From NCBI RefSeq assembly GCF_000468535.1, contig NZ_AUQY01000005.1, positions 203,342 to 267,341 of the forward strand: a DNA stretch of 64,000 nucleotides. The letters run 5' to 3'. Origin of the DNA: Peptoniphilus mikwangii. GTDB lineage: Bacteria > Bacillota > Clostridia > Tissierellales > Peptoniphilaceae. Position 1 is the stretch's first letter, and each line of letters opens with the position of its first letter. A model generated the notes under the pieces. It was given only the letters and a program-made list of their open reading frames with translations. It had not been told where the DNA came from and searched no databases. Positions 48,464-58,943 of this stretch are shown piece after piece. The position numbers and the translations under genes were made by a program.

Positions 48464-48645
48464 AAAACTACCTCCTAAAATAAAATTTCCTATATCTATA
48501 ACATATAAATTCTATCACAGCAAATACGCAAAATCAATTAATTTTGCCATTTACAAACAAATTATTTATAAATTTTTAATAAATTCAAAAAAAATAATTA
48601 AATATATGTATAGCAAGTGTAACAAACATTTTAATATCTAAAATA

Positions 48646-48684
48646 AAAACTGTCAAACAGTTTTCTAACTATTTGGCAGTTTTA
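48646..48684 (-). terminator. Terminator of uppP
   Basis: Imperfect stem from AAAACTGTCAAACAG and CTATTTGGCAGTTTT around a short loop. The right arm touches the uppP stop codon. Between this and secG (48464-48645) there is only AT-rich sequence. Confidence 0.75.
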
Positions 48685-49545
48685 TTTAAATATTAACATT
48701 GAAATCAAAACAACAGCTCCAAGTATTATTCTGTATATTCCAAATATCTTAAAGTCGTGTTTTTTAATATATCCCATAAATTTTATTATAACGGCATATG
48801 CAACTAAAAACGAAACTAATCCACCGACTAAAATCAGTATCCATTGATGTAAACTAAATCCTATTCCCATCTTTAATATCTTCAAACTTGTTGCTCCAAG
48901 CATTGTCGGAATTGCCAAAAAAAATGAAAATTCAGCTGCGGCTGTTCTTGAACATCCAAGTATCATAGCGCCAATAATTGTAGCTGCCGACCTGGATGTT
49001 CCGGGTACCATTGCAAGACATTGAAATACTCCTATAAAAAATGCTGTTTTAATTGTTATACTATCAAGCTTTTCATATTTAAATTTAATTTTCTTGCCCC
49101 TATTCTCCATAAGTATAATTACAGCTCCATAAAAGACAAGCGCCAAAGAAACTGTAACCTTATTAAATAAGTATTTATCAATTAAATCATCAAATAAAAA
49201 TCCAAGAACTGCAGCAGGTAAAAATCCGACTATAATTTTCGCAATTAATCTCATGGTCTTCTTATCCCGTAAAAACCATTTTTGAGATATTGTAAGTCTA
49301 CTTTGATTTTCAACTAACTGTTTACTCATTTTGTTTTTTGAAAATGGATTTAGAGTATCAAAATATATTACAAGAACTGAAAGTATCGCTCCAAGTTGAA
49401 TAATTACTTCAAATGCATTTTCAAATTCCTTTGGAGTTAAAGATATAAAATCACTTGCCAATATTAGATGTCCTGTTGAAGATATCGGCAGAAATTCTGT
49501 TATCCCTTCAATTATTCCAAGAATTATTACTTTTAAAAAATCCAT
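48682..49545 (-). CDS. uppP: Undecaprenyl-diphosphatase
   Basis: 287 aa integral membrane enzyme (BacA/UppP) with about eight helices. It removes a phosphate from undecaprenyl diphosphate so the lipid carrier can be reused in wall synthesis, and confers bacitracin tolerance. Both catalytic motifs are intact: EGITEFLPISSTGHL near the N terminus and PGTSRSAATIIGAMILG. GGAGG precedes the ATG. Placed 14 bases after the dnaB cluster on the same strand, so perhaps co-transcribed. Confidence 0.96.
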   Translation of the reverse strand: MDFLKVIILGIIEGITEFLPISSTGHLILASDFISLTPKEFENAFEVIIQLGAILSVLVIYFDTLNPFSKNKMSKQLVENQSRLTISQKWFLRDKKTMRLIAKIIVGFLPAAVLGFLFDDLIDKYLFNKVTVSLALVFYGAVIILMENRGKKIKFKYEKLDSITIKTAFFIGVFQCLAMVPGTSRSAATIIGAMILGCSRTAAAEFSFFLAIPTMLGATSLKILKMGIGFSLHQWILILVGGLVSFLVAYAVIIKFMGYIKKHDFKIFGIYRIILGAVVLISMLIFK

Positions 49546-49559
49546 CTTACCTCCAATAT

Positions 49560-50894
49560 TTAATTCTCTCTTTCCTTATTTAAGAATTTAGTAAATTCCT
49601 TTTTAAATAGAAGTTCCACTGTCCCGGTCGGACCATTTCTGTGCTTTGCGATTATAACTTCTCCGGTATCGGGATTCTCACATTCTTCCTTCGTATAATA
49701 CTCATCTCTATATAAAAACATAACTATATCCGCATCTTGTTCTATCGCTCCTGATTCACGAAGGTCTGAAAGTATAGGCCTATGATCAGTTCTTGTTTCA
49801 GGTGCACGTGACAATTGAGATAACGCTATTACGGGGACTTCCAATTCTTTAGCGGTAGCTTTTAATGCTCTTGAAATTGCTGAAATTTCTTGTTGTCTTG
49901 ACTCAACTCGTCCATTCATTTGCATTAGCTGTAAATAATCAACCACTATTAAATCAAGACCTTTTTCCATTTTAAGCCTTCTGCACTTTGCTTTAAGTTC
50001 TATTGGAGAAATTCCCGCGGTATCATCTATTTCTATTTTCATTTCAGAAATTAAAGGCATAGTATTTATAATTTTTAACCATTCATCTTCATTTAAATTT
50101 CCACTTATTACTTTTTGCAAATCAACATGTGAAGTCGAAGAAATTATTCTTTGTACTAACTGATTTTTACTCATTTCAAGTGAAAACATTGCAACAGATG
50201 CTTTTGCTTTTATTGCTGAATTTGTCGCAATATTTACCATTAATGCAGTCTTTCCCATGGACGGTCTTGCTGCCAATAATATTAAATCAGACTTTTGAAG
50301 CCCCGATATTTTATAATCAAGATCTATAAATCCTGTTGTAAGTCCTGTTAGAGCATTAGGATTTTGAGCTTTGCTTTCAAGTTCGGCAAATGATTCAAGT
50401 AAAACTTCTTTAACGGGAATAAGTCCATCTCTGTGAGAATCTTGGGTTATATTAAATATATCCTTTTCTGCGCTTTCTATTATAGATTCTACTTCTGCAT
50501 CTTGCGAATAAGCATTTGCTATTATTTTGTCAGATGTTGTTATAAGTCGTCTTAATGTAGACTTTTCCTTTATTATTTTGCAGTACTGTTCTACATTTGA
50601 AATTGCCGTAACAGAACTTGTCAAATTTGCAAGATATGACAATCCTCCAATATCCTCTAAAGATGCTCTTTTTTTAAGTTCTTCAGTTACTGTTATCAAA
50701 TCTGAAGGCTCATTTCTGTTGTATATGGAAAGAATTGCAGAGTAAATTTCTCCATGAATATCTAAATAAAAATCATCACTTCTTAAAATTTCTATTGCAG
50801 ATGTAATTGCATCTTTTGATAACATCATTGCTCCAAGTACAGATTGTTCTGCTTCTGTATTGTTTGGAGGTATTTTTAAATTTACATTTTCCAT
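49560..50894 (-). CDS. dnaB: Replicative DNA helicase DnaB
   Basis: 444 aa, N-terminal DnaB domain (about 5-105), linker, and RecA-like helicase domain with P-loop ARPSMGKTALMVN, Walker B LIVVDYLQLM and the arginine-rich EIFMFLYRDEYY region. Normal length with no intein. Its start overlaps the rplI stop as TAATG. The yybS-gdpP-rplI-dnaB order is the conserved Firmicute cluster. Confidence 0.97.
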   Translation of the reverse strand: MENVNLKIPPNNTEAEQSVLGAMMLSKDAITSAIEILRSDDFYLDIHGEIYSAILSIYNRNEPSDLITVTEELKKRASLEDIGGLSYLANLTSSVTAISNVEQYCKIIKEKSTLRRLITTSDKIIANAYSQDAEVESIIESAEKDIFNITQDSHRDGLIPVKEVLLESFAELESKAQNPNALTGLTTGFIDLDYKISGLQKSDLILLAARPSMGKTALMVNIATNSAIKAKASVAMFSLEMSKNQLVQRIISSTSHVDLQKVISGNLNEDEWLKIINTMPLISEMKIEIDDTAGISPIELKAKCRRLKMEKGLDLIVVDYLQLMQMNGRVESRQQEISAISRALKATAKELEVPVIALSQLSRAPETRTDHRPILSDLRESGAIEQDADIVMFLYRDEYYTKEECENPDTGEVIIAKHRNGPTGTVELLFKKEFTKFLNKEREN

Positions 50895-51340
50895 TATTTT
50901 GCTTCCACTACTACTTTTAAATCAGCTATTATATCTTGATATAATTTAATTGAAACTTTTCTTGTACCTTCAGTCTTTATATTTTCAGATAAGTCTACTT
51001 TCTTTTTATCTACTTCAATTTTCATTTGTAAACTTAGAGCTTCCGCTATATCCTTAGATGTTATTGCTCCGAAAAGCCTTCCTCCTTCTCCTGCTTTTGC
51101 TGATATTACAACCTTACCGTTTTCTATTTTTTTCTTAAGTTCATTAAAATTTTTTCTATTTTCTTTTTCCTGTTCTTCTTCAAGTTTTTTTTGTTCTTTC
51201 CATTTTATTAAGTTGGCTTCTGTTGCCTCAATTGCAATTTTTTTAGGCATTAAAAAATTTCTTGCGTATCCGTCTTTAGCTTCTACTAAATCTCCTTTTT
51301 TACCAAGATTTTTATCATCTTTTAATAATATAACTTTCAT
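50894..51340 (-). CDS. rplI: Ribosomal protein bL9
   Basis: 148 aa. The N-terminal RNA-binding domain ([20 protein letters not shown], then [18 protein letters not shown]), a long charged connecting helix and a C-terminal domain with [20 protein letters not shown]. It overlaps gdpP by four bases (ATGA), with AGAGGAG inside gdpP, and is followed by dnaB with a one-base overlap. Confidence 0.97.
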   Translation of the reverse strand: MKVILLKDDKNLGKKGDLVEAKDGYARNFLMPKKIAIEATEANLIKWKEQKKLEEEQEKENRKNFNELKKKIENGKVVISAKAGEGGRLFGAITSKDIAEALSLQMKIEVDKKKVDLSENIKTEGTRKVSIKLYQDIIADLKVVVEAK

Positions 51341-53337
51341 TTCTTATCTCCTCTATTATCATTAATATATTCCTCTATTGCTCTTAATAATATATCCTCC
51401 GCTTCATCCAAGCTATTAACTGCAAGCTGAGCTCCTGCCATGTTTAAATGGCCTCCTCCGCCAATTCTTTCAAGTATCAATTGAACTGAAATATTTCCCT
51501 TGCTTCTACCGGAAATATGCACTCCGGTATCTGTCATAGTCATTACAAAACTTGCTCTTATTCCTGTTATTTCTAATAATTCATCTGCGGCTTGAGCTGA
51601 AATTAAAATTGAATTTTCTGCTTCACGTTCAAGTCGTGATATTGCAATTTCATCAAATACTATTTTAGTATTATGAACTACTTCCGCTCTATTCAGCATT
51701 GTGTCTAAATCATCTTGGAAAAGCTGTTTAACTTTTAACATATCTGCTCCGGCTCTTTTTAATGTAGATGCAGCCTCAAAAGTTCTAACTCCTGTTTGAA
51801 AACTGAAGTTCTTAGTATCGACAACTATACCGCTCATAAGTGCATCTGCTTCAAAATGAGTAATATTCAAATCATCATTCATATAAGTAAGCATTTCTGT
51901 TACAAGTTCAGATGCAGATGAGGCATAAGGCTCAATATATGTCAGTACCGGATTATCTACGAACTCTTTTCCCCTTCTATGATGATCTATTATTACAACT
52001 TGCGGTGTAAGCTTTAGCAAATCCGGCGCTTCCGTAAATGACGGTTTGTGATTATCCACTAAAATCAATAGTGATTTTGCATTTATTGTATTTGCCGCAA
52101 AGTCTTCTTTTACAATTCTATTATATAAATCAGGCTCTTCTTCTTTCATCCTTAAAATCAAATTATCTATTGACGGATTTGAAGAATTAAGAACTATATA
52201 TCCTTCTTTTTCACGATTTAACGCTGCTCTTAAAATTCCAATTGCAGAACCTATTGCATCCATATCAGCATTTTTATGACCCATTATAAATACATCTTTA
52301 GCTCCATCTATAAGCTGCCTTAACGCTATACCGAGAACTCTTGCCTTAACTTTGTTTCTCTTTTCTACCGCTTTAGACTTGCCTCCAAAGAATTCATAAT
52401 TATCTGCAACTTTTACAACCGCCTGATCTCCTCCACGTCCCAAAGCAAGATCTAAACAAGTATCAGATTCTTCATATGCATCTCTGAATGAAAGTCCAAA
52501 AGATGAAACTCCTATAGAAAGTGTAATCGGTATTGTATTTCCTTTATCAAGCTCTCTTAAATCATCCAATAAATCAAATCTTTTCTCTTTAATTTGATTT
52601 AACGACTTATTGCTCATTATAACAAGATACATATCACTATCAAATTTTCTAACAAGAGCATTAAAATCATTAAAATAATCTCTTACAGTTGAATCTATTT
52701 CTGCGATTAATTGAGGTCTGTTATTTGATGGTGTAGAATCCATTGCATCATCAAAATTATCAACTTCTATTTTTGCTACTATTGCATTTTCATCAATGTA
52801 CTTTTGCTCTAATTTAGCATATTCCGTAGAGTCTATAAAGTAGAATATAAGCATTTTTTTTCTGTCAGATGCAGATTTATTTACATCAACTATCTTCTCA
52901 TATACCTTATATTTATTTTCATTTAACGTTACATAAAAACTTTCTTCTACATTTTTATCTATAATACTTTCAACGTTAATTTCAGAAATTAAACTGCTAA
53001 TTTCAGTATTCATTATATCCTGATGAGAAAAAATATTTAGGAATTGAGAATTATACCAATTAATTTTTCCCTTATCGTCTATTACTACGAGAGGAAACGG
53101 CATACTGAATATAGTATGTTTAGTGACAGTATCAAAATCAACATTAATGTCTTCCACATATTTTTTTAGTGTCTGATTTTTTGACTCAATCATCTTAGCA
53201 CTCAAATACACAATATAAACATAAATTACCATGGCAACAGCACCGACTATCGGCCATAAATATAGTAAAATCAAAACTACAATAGTTGAAAAAATTAAAT
53301 ATGGTTTAAAACTATTTAAAGTATATTTATCTTCCAA
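51337..53337 (-). CDS. gdpP: Cyclic-di-AMP phosphodiesterase GdpP
   Basis: About 666 aa. Two N-terminal membrane segments (about 12-50), a PAS domain (about 75-180), a degenerate GGDEF domain (about 190-315), and a DHH-DHHA1 phosphodiesterase with [30 protein letters not shown] and the [22 protein letters not shown] end. It hydrolyses c-di-AMP, controlling osmolyte uptake and wall stress. The TTG at 53337 is preferred because TGAGGTG is correctly spaced; a GTG nine bases upstream overlaps it. Confidence 0.95.
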   Translation of the reverse strand: MEDKYTLNSFKPYLIFSTIVVLILLYLWPIVGAVAMVIYVYIVYLSAKMIESKNQTLKKYVEDINVDFDTVTKHTIFSMPFPLVVIDDKGKINWYNSQFLNIFSHQDIMNTEISSLISEINVESIIDKNVEESFYVTLNENKYKVYEKIVDVNKSASDRKKMLIFYFIDSTEYAKLEQKYIDENAIVAKIEVDNFDDAMDSTPSNNRPQLIAEIDSTVRDYFNDFNALVRKFDSDMYLVIMSNKSLNQIKEKRFDLLDDLRELDKGNTIPITLSIGVSSFGLSFRDAYEESDTCLDLALGRGGDQAVVKVADNYEFFGGKSKAVEKRNKVKARVLGIALRQLIDGAKDVFIMGHKNADMDAIGSAIGILRAALNREKEGYIVLNSSNPSIDNLILRMKEEEPDLYNRIVKEDFAANTINAKSLLILVDNHKPSFTEAPDLLKLTPQVVIIDHHRRGKEFVDNPVLTYIEPYASSASELVTEMLTYMNDDLNITHFEADALMSGIVVDTKNFSFQTGVRTFEAASTLKRAGADMLKVKQLFQDDLDTMLNRAEVVHNTKIVFDEIAISRLEREAENSILISAQAADELLEITGIRASFVMTMTDTGVHISGRSKGNISVQLILERIGGGGHLNMAGAQLAVNSLDEAEDILLRAIEEYINDNRGDKK

Positions 53338-53350
53338 AATACTCACCTCA

Positions 53351-54271
53351 CTATGGCAATTTTCTAAAATTTAATATCGAATCTACAAACCCAATTACAA
53401 CAAGTATTATCTGAACTGTCGGAAACATAAATGTAACAACTGTTACAATTATTTTTGAAAATTTATTTGCTTTTATTTTTACCATGAAAAATTGAAGCAA
53501 ACTAAGACCCGCAAAAAATAACACTAAAGAAAAAACTATGAGTATATTCTCCATTAATATCAAATATCCTACACCAAAAACATCTTGCATAAAATAAATC
53601 AATATCAGCGAAAAAACTCCAACTATCACAAATTCTTTCGGAACCTTAAAAAATATAAACGATGAAGGTTGAGATATATAACCTCCTCTTTTTAATAAAG
53701 TTCGTCCGGAAATAACATAAGTTAAATATGAAATAATTAGAGATACACAAACCATCATAGCCGGCATTATTTGAAGAGATCTATTATAGTAACTTAATAT
53801 TTCCGACTCATTAAATGCTTTTGAAAATTCAGAAAGTTGTTCTGAATTGAAAATTTCTCTTTGTAATTCAATTACTTTAGAAATTACATCTTGTGATTTT
53901 AAAAGTTCCGGTGTTATTCCTAAAAAGTAAAAACTCATAATCATAGATAAAAAGAATGTACCTGCCGCTACTATAATCGTTGTATTTACCTCATACTTAT
54001 TTGAAATCATATAATGATAAACTAAAACTATAGGACCAAACAAATTTAATACTAATATCCCGGCAATAGGAGATATTAATATGCTCACTAATATACAAAG
54101 CCCAATAAATATTCCCATTATTTTTATAATTCCCTCTGTAATTGCTTCTGTCAAAAAAATTGCAGGTAAAAAAATATATAATAACGGAAATGCCAGTCCT
54201 CCAAGTGTTATTAAAATTGATTTAATTATTAAAATATATATATTATTTTTTGATTTGTTAATTTTAACCAA
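53351..54271 (-). CDS. yybS: YybS/DUF2232-family membrane protein
   Basis: 306 aa with about eight membrane segments and few polar loops: LGGLAFPLLYIFLPAIF, ISPIAGILVLNLFGPIV and the C-terminal MFPTVQIILVVIGFVDSILN are typical of the YybS family, always linked to gdpP. Function is unknown and a signalling or metabolite-related membrane role is presumed. The start TTG at 54271 follows GGGAG directly, which is unusually tight, so the true start may be slightly downstream. First gene of the yybS-gdpP-rplI-dnaB cluster. Confidence 0.87.
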   Translation of the reverse strand: MVKINKSKNNIYILIIKSILITLGGLAFPLLYIFLPAIFLTEAITEGIIKIMGIFIGLCILVSILISPIAGILVLNLFGPIVLVYHYMISNKYEVNTTIIVAAGTFFLSMIMSFYFLGITPELLKSQDVISKVIELQREIFNSEQLSEFSKAFNESEILSYYNRSLQIMPAMMVCVSLIISYLTYVISGRTLLKRGGYISQPSSFIFFKVPKEFVIVGVFSLILIYFMQDVFGVGYLILMENILIVFSLVLFFAGLSLLQFFMVKIKANKFSKIIVTVVTFMFPTVQIILVVIGFVDSILNFRKLP

Positions 54272-54366
54272 CTCCCAATATATTTATTTTATCATAATTA
54301 CCCATTTTTTTATAGTTCTATACAAACTATATTTTTATATCGATATATGAATTCATTTCCGCTTTG

Positions 54367-54375
54367 TGGTATAAT
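54367..54375 (+). promoter_or_regulatory. Extended -10 promoter of the IclR gene
   Basis: TGGTATAAT is an extended -10 box about 29 bases before the ATG. No convincing -35 is visible. Confidence 0.6.
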
Positions 54376-54403
54376 ATTATATTATGAAAAGGAGATGTAT
54401 TTT

Positions 54404-55147
54404 ATGATTCAGAGTTTAATGAAAGCAGCTAATATTTTAGAATTTATGAAAATTCAAAATAAAGATTATACAATAGCTGAAATTTCAGAAGCTATAAATA
54501 TGCCCCCAAGTACAACTCACAGAATTTTAAATACTTTAATAAAATGTGAATTTGTATCTAAAGACGATAGAACTCATTTATATAAATTAGGCCCGGGGCT
54601 AATATCTCTTGGAATGGCAGCAACAAATAATATAAGTTTACAGAATGAGGCCATGCCTATTTTAAAAGAATTATCCGCTCAAACAGAGGAAGATTCTTTT
54701 CTAGTAATAAAATCGGGAAATAGTGGAGTAATAATCGGAAAAGCTGAAGGATTACATTCTCTTAAAGTTGTAGAAAATTTTGGAAGGGAAATAGCTTTAC
54801 ATAAGGGTGCTGTCAGAAAAGTAATTCTCGCATATCAATCAGAGGAATTTATAAGAGAATATATTTCCAGAGAGCTTGAACCATATTTAGGAGAAGATAA
54901 ATTAAATTCCGAAAAACTTCTTAAAGATCTTGAAGATATTAAAGAAAATGGCGTTTCTATTTCAATATCAGAATATATAAATAATACTATGGGGATTGGT
55001 GCTCCGATATTTAATTACAAAGGGGATTTTGTAGCATCTATAGGAATCGCCGCTCCGCTATATCGAGCAGGTCAGCACCAAGAAAAACTCGTTAAAGAAA
55101 TAAAAAAATCTGCTGATAAATTATCAAAAAAACTTGGTTATTTTTAA
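54404..55147 (+). CDS. IclR-family regulator
   Basis: 247 aa. N-terminal winged helix (SLMKAANILEFM, then YTIAEISEAINMPPSTTHRI) and the C-terminal IclR effector domain (about 75-245) with QTEEDSFLVIKSGNSG and the NNTMGIGAPIFNYKGDFVAS core. The ATG at 54404 follows AAGGAG by 9 bases; an upstream frame from 54347 runs over the promoter and is rejected. Convergent with the TAXI-TRAP operon, which is a likely target by proximity. It may sense a carboxylic acid or amino acid. Confidence 0.92.
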   Translation: MIQSLMKAANILEFMKIQNKDYTIAEISEAINMPPSTTHRILNTLIKCEFVSKDDRTHLYKLGPGLISLGMAATNNISLQNEAMPILKELSAQTEEDSFLVIKSGNSGVIIGKAEGLHSLKVVENFGREIALHKGAVRKVILAYQSEEFIREYISRELEPYLGEDKLNSEKLLKDLEDIKENGVSISISEYINNTMGIGAPIFNYKGDFVASIGIAAPLYRAGQHQEKLVKEIKKSADKLSKKLGYF

Positions 55148-55161
55148 TTAATTTAAGCATT

Positions 55162-55203
55162 AAAAAAAGTGTGTAAGAATATAAATTCATTACACACTTT
55201 TTT
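55162..55203. terminator. Bidirectional terminator between the IclR gene and the TRAP operon
   Basis: Arms AAAAAAAGTGTGTAA and TTACACACTTTTTT with a 13-base loop and T runs both ways. Confidence 0.9.
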
Positions 55204-55214
55204 GTCATTTAAAA

Positions 55215-57251
55215 TTATGCATTTGCTTTATTATTTTTAAATCTAAGTTTTTGAGTTATAAATATAAATGCCAACACACCAAGTCCGGCTAAGTCAGTTA
55301 AAGTTCCCGGAGCAAGAAGTGCTAATGCCGCCACTAATAACAGAATTCTTTGCCATGCCTGAGCTTTACCGAATAAATATCCTTCTATTGATCCCGCAAG
55401 ACAAACTGTACCTATCAACGATGAAACAATTGTAGGCAATGCACTTGTAACAGGCAGCCAATTTATAGTCTTATCAACTACTGTATCTATCATTATTAAG
55501 TGTGAATTCATTGCAAATATATATGGTATTATAAATGCTCCTATAGCAAGTTTAAACGCCTGAACACCGGTCTTCATTGAGTTAGCTCCCGCAATACCTG
55601 CTCCTGCATATGCTGCAAGTGCTACCGGAGGAGTTACGTCTGCAACTACTCCAAAATACAATATAAATAAATGAGCTGACATCAGATTTACTCCAAGCTT
55701 TGTTATAGCCGGAACTGCCATTGTTGCAAGTACTATATACTTTGCTGTTGTAGGAAGTCCCATTCCTAAAATTATAGAAGAAACCATTGTTAAAACCAAT
55801 GTAGCTATAAGATTTCCGTTTGCTATTTTAACTATTAATTCTGCAATTCTTAAGCCAAATCCTGTAAGAGTTACAACCCCTACAATCATACCTGCACATG
55901 CACACGCACATGCAACTCCAAGTGCTGCTTTTGCACCTGATTCCATTGCTCCAAGTACTGATTTGTAAGTGAAAGAACCGTCTTTCTTAAGAAGAGATAC
56001 TCCACCCGCAACAACTGTAGCTGTGATTATACCGCCAAGTGCTGAATACATAGGAGTGAATTGTTTAATTAACATAGTAATTATTACAATTAACGGAACT
56101 ACAAGATATCCTTGCTCTTTAAATATTTTTGAAAGTTTTGGAAGTTGATCTTTTGGAAGTCCCTTTAATCCAAGTTTACAAGCTTCAAGGTGAACCATTG
56201 TTCCTACTGCAATATAATATAATATCGCAGGTATTATTGCAGCTTTAACTATTTCAATATATTTAAATCCTGTAAAATCTGCCATGATAAATGCAGCCGC
56301 ACCCATTACAGGAGGCATTATTTGTCCTCCGGTTGAAGATGTCGCTTCTACAGCTCCTGCATAATATGGCTTATATCCTACTTTTTTCATTAAAGGAATT
56401 GTAAATGCACCTGTTGTAACTGTATTTGCAACAGATGAACCTGATATTGATCCCATAAGTCCTGAAGAAAGTACAGATGTCATAGCAGGACCTGATCTTG
56501 TAGAACCGGTTAAAGAATAGGCAAAATCTATGAAGAACTTACCAACACCGGTTTTATCAAGGAATGAACCGAATAATATAAACATAAATACAAATGTAGA
56601 TGAAACACCAAGAGGAGTCCCCATTATACCTTCAGTTGTAAGATACATATGACCTACTATTCTTTGTATACTAAATCCTCTATGCGCAAGCATGCCCGGC
56701 ATACTTCTTCCAAAATAAGCATATAATAAAAATATTATCGTTACAATCGGAAGTTCCGGCCCAACAACTCTTCTTGTTACTTCAAGAGTAATTAAAACTG
56801 CTAATACTCCAAATATCATATCTATTTGAGTCATCTTACCGCCCTTTAGTGCTATGTTTTCTACATTAAAAAATACATAACTCCAAACAACTATAGAAAG
56901 TATAATTAATGCCCAGTCTAATATTCCTATCTTCTTTTTATCAGATTTACTTGAACCCGGATAAAGTGCAAAACCTAATGTAAATGCAAAAATCATATGT
57001 AAAGATCTTTGCTTCATTGCAAGTAAAGTACCATGTGCAGCTGTGAATAAATGGAATGCACTCATCAAAATTGCTATAATTGCAATTAATGTAGCAACAT
57101 TTCCACTTAAGACTCTCATAGCAGAAGTTTCTTTATCATAAGTTGCAAGAAGATCATCTACATCTAATTGTTCATCGGCTGTTTCTACATTTAAAGCTTC
57201 TTTAACAACTTCATCATCGTTTAGATTTTCATCTATTTTTTTATCAACCAT
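55215..57251 (-). CDS. TRAP transporter fused permease (DctQM type, TAXI system)
   Basis: 678 aa: a short acidic cytoplasmic N terminus, a four-helix DctQ-like region (about 45-190) and a twelve-helix DctM-like region. GIMGTPLGVSSTFVFMFILF, the SSGLMGSISGSSVANTVTTG core and GLPTTAKYIVLATMAVPAI match the fused TAXI-TRAP permease. It drives sodium- or proton-coupled uptake of an organic acid or amino acid with the TAXI receptor. Overlaps the DUF1850 gene by 8 bases. Confidence 0.95.
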   Translation of the reverse strand: MVDKKIDENLNDDEVVKEALNVETADEQLDVDDLLATYDKETSAMRVLSGNVATLIAIIAILMSAFHLFTAAHGTLLAMKQRSLHMIFAFTLGFALYPGSSKSDKKKIGILDWALIILSIVVWSYVFFNVENIALKGGKMTQIDMIFGVLAVLITLEVTRRVVGPELPIVTIIFLLYAYFGRSMPGMLAHRGFSIQRIVGHMYLTTEGIMGTPLGVSSTFVFMFILFGSFLDKTGVGKFFIDFAYSLTGSTRSGPAMTSVLSSGLMGSISGSSVANTVTTGAFTIPLMKKVGYKPYYAGAVEATSSTGGQIMPPVMGAAAFIMADFTGFKYIEIVKAAIIPAILYYIAVGTMVHLEACKLGLKGLPKDQLPKLSKIFKEQGYLVVPLIVIITMLIKQFTPMYSALGGIITATVVAGGVSLLKKDGSFTYKSVLGAMESGAKAALGVACACACAGMIVGVVTLTGFGLRIAELIVKIANGNLIATLVLTMVSSIILGMGLPTTAKYIVLATMAVPAITKLGVNLMSAHLFILYFGVVADVTPPVALAAYAGAGIAGANSMKTGVQAFKLAIGAFIIPYIFAMNSHLIMIDTVVDKTINWLPVTSALPTIVSSLIGTVCLAGSIEGYLFGKAQAWQRILLLVAALALLAPGTLTDLAGLGVLAFIFITQKLRFKNNKANA

Positions 57252-57765
57252 GAGTTAACCTCCATATTAAATATTTGCCAAGAGAAACTTTAGTAACTTC
57301 AAACTTAAGAGCTTCTCCAGGACTTGAAAATTTTATAAATTCTTCTTCTTTGCCATCTATATTAAGTCTATGATTTGCAATAGCAGCTCCTGTTCTATAA
57401 ACAAACTCCTTAAAAGGCTTATTTATATCATATAATCTAAAACCGCCATTATAATATTCAAACTTATATAAATAATCTACAGGTAATCCTGCGCCTTGAT
57501 CTTTATATCTTTCTTCCATTAAAATAAGTTCATCGTCACCTACTCGATACCATTCAGATGTTTCAGACTTTTGAACTGAATGAGTATATAATATTCCAAT
57601 GTAAGAATCCTTGTCAATCTTTCTAACAGCACGAATATCTCCGGTGAGTTTTGAACTAATTAATAAAATATCTACTTTTATTATAAAAAACGAAATAAAT
57701 AAAATTATTGCTAAAAAGTATAATATGGGGGTAGATTTCCTACCCGCCATATTCTTAAATTTCAT
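57244..57765 (-). CDS. DUF1850-family protein of the TAXI-TRAP system
   Basis: About 173 aa with one N-terminal membrane segment (about 14-34) and an extracellular domain containing LYTHSVQKSETSEWYRV and KDQGAGLPVDYLYKFEY, the DUF1850 pattern. It is always coded between the TAXI receptor and the fused permease, and its biochemical role is unknown. The ATG at 57765 follows GAGGA by 8 bases; a TTG 15 bases upstream abuts that site. Encoded 18 bases after the receptor gene. Confidence 0.85.
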   Translation of the reverse strand: MKFKNMAGRKSTPILYFLAIILFISFFIIKVDILLISSKLTGDIRAVRKIDKDSYIGILYTHSVQKSETSEWYRVGDDELILMEERYKDQGAGLPVDYLYKFEYYNGGFRLYDINKPFKEFVYRTGAAIANHRLNIDGKEEEFIKFSSPGEALKFEVTKVSLGKYLIWRLTHG

Positions 57766-57783
57766 AATCTTGATCCTCAAAAA

Positions 57784-58794
57784 TTATTTTTGTTCATCAT
57801 AGTACTTTTGAGCACCTGGGTGAACTTCTATTGACATACCGTCAAGAGCAGTTTCTAAAGATACGTCTTTTCCTCTTGCATGAGATTCGCCAAGTACATC
57901 AAGATTTTCAAACATTGCTTTTGTAATATTATAAGCATTTTCTTCTGACATTGATTGATTTACAACTAACATAGCTTGAACTACTACAGAAGGAACTTTA
58001 TCTCCTTGGTTTCTGTATTCAGTAGCGTCAACTTCTTTGTAAGTGTAGTAAGGATATTTTTCAATAAGTTTATTTGCAACTTCTTCTGCAATTGGTACTA
58101 AGTGTACATCATGAGTAGTAGCAAGTTCAGTTACTGATGAAGATGGAATAGCTGCAACTATAAATGTAGCATCTATTTGTCCGTTTTTAATTTGATCTGT
58201 AGCTTCAGCAAATGATAAATAATCAACTTTAGCTAAATCATCATAAGAAATTCCGTGTGCTTCAAGAACTTGTCTTGCATTAACTTCAACTCCTGATCCC
58301 GGAGCTCCTACAGCAACTTTCTTTCCCTTTAAATCATCAATTGTTTGGATTCCTGAACTATCTGATGCTACGATTTGAACAACTTCAGGATATAAACAAG
58401 CAAGTGCTCTCAAATCATCATATTTTTCAGTATCTTCTGCAAATAATTCAATACCATTTACTGCATAGTAAGAAGTATCATTTTGAATGAAAGCTATTTC
58501 AGCATCTCCGTTATGGATAAGCTTAATGTTTTCTACAGATGCTCCTGTAGCTTGAGCATTAGCTTGTAATCCAATATTTGCATTGTTGATGATTGTAGCT
58601 AAAGCTCCGCCAAGTGGATAATATGTACCACCAGTTCCGCCTGTTGCTATAGATAAAAATGTGTTATCTCCTGAATCTTCTTTTGCTGTATTTTCTCCAG
58701 CCTTATTATTTCCACCTTTGTTACCACATGCTGTTAAAACACCCATTAGCATAATTAAACTAAAAATTAATGCTAAAACTCTTCTCTTCTTCAT
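57784..58794 (-). CDS. TAXI-family TRAP solute receptor lipoprotein
   Basis: 336 aa. N-terminal signal peptide with lipobox LTAC (Cys near residue 23), a Gly/Asn-rich linker, then a periplasmic-type binding domain: LSIATGGTGGTYYPLGGALA, QATGASVENIKLIHNGDAEI and GKKVAVGAPGSGVEVNARQV are TAXI signatures. Homologues bind glutamate or other amino acids and dicarboxylates. The nearby murI is only suggestive of glutamate. GGAGG precedes the ATG, and a strong promoter lies about 120 bases upstream. First gene of the operon. Confidence 0.94.
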   Translation of the reverse strand: MKKRRVLALIFSLIMLMGVLTACGNKGGNNKAGENTAKEDSGDNTFLSIATGGTGGTYYPLGGALATIINNANIGLQANAQATGASVENIKLIHNGDAEIAFIQNDTSYYAVNGIELFAEDTEKYDDLRALACLYPEVVQIVASDSSGIQTIDDLKGKKVAVGAPGSGVEVNARQVLEAHGISYDDLAKVDYLSFAEATDQIKNGQIDATFIVAAIPSSSVTELATTHDVHLVPIAEEVANKLIEKYPYYTYKEVDATEYRNQGDKVPSVVVQAMLVVNQSMSEENAYNITKAMFENLDVLGESHARGKDVSLETALDGMSIEVHPGAQKYYDEQK

Positions 58795-58846
58795 TAATAT
58801 TGCCTCCTTTAGAATATAACTTACAAGCTTAAGAATGAATTATAAT

Positions 58847-58885
58847 TTATGATTTCGTTTTCATATAGAATAAAAACAAATCCAT
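58847..58885 (-). CDS. Possible 12-codon leader peptide of the TAXI operon
   Basis: ATG at 58885 follows AAGGTG by 9 bases and reads MDLFLFYMKTKS then stop, inside the leader between the promoter and the receptor gene. Four bulky hydrophobic codons (Leu, Phe) come first. No attenuator hairpin is clear, so it may be chance. Confidence 0.3.
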   Translation of the reverse strand: MDLFLFYMKTKS

Positions 58886-58914
58886 GAATTATTTCACCTT
58901 AATTTGTTAATATT

Positions 58915-58943
58915 ATCATATAATTTATTACTGCTCTTGTCAA
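58915..58943 (-). promoter_or_regulatory. Sigma-A promoter of the TAXI-TRAP operon
   Basis: The minus strand carries TTGACA, a 17-base spacer and TATGAT. The leader to the first gene is about 115 bases. The remaining gap to 59152 is AT-rich; it holds a TGGAATA/TATTCCA hairpin at 59127-59145 and no gene. Confidence 0.85.
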
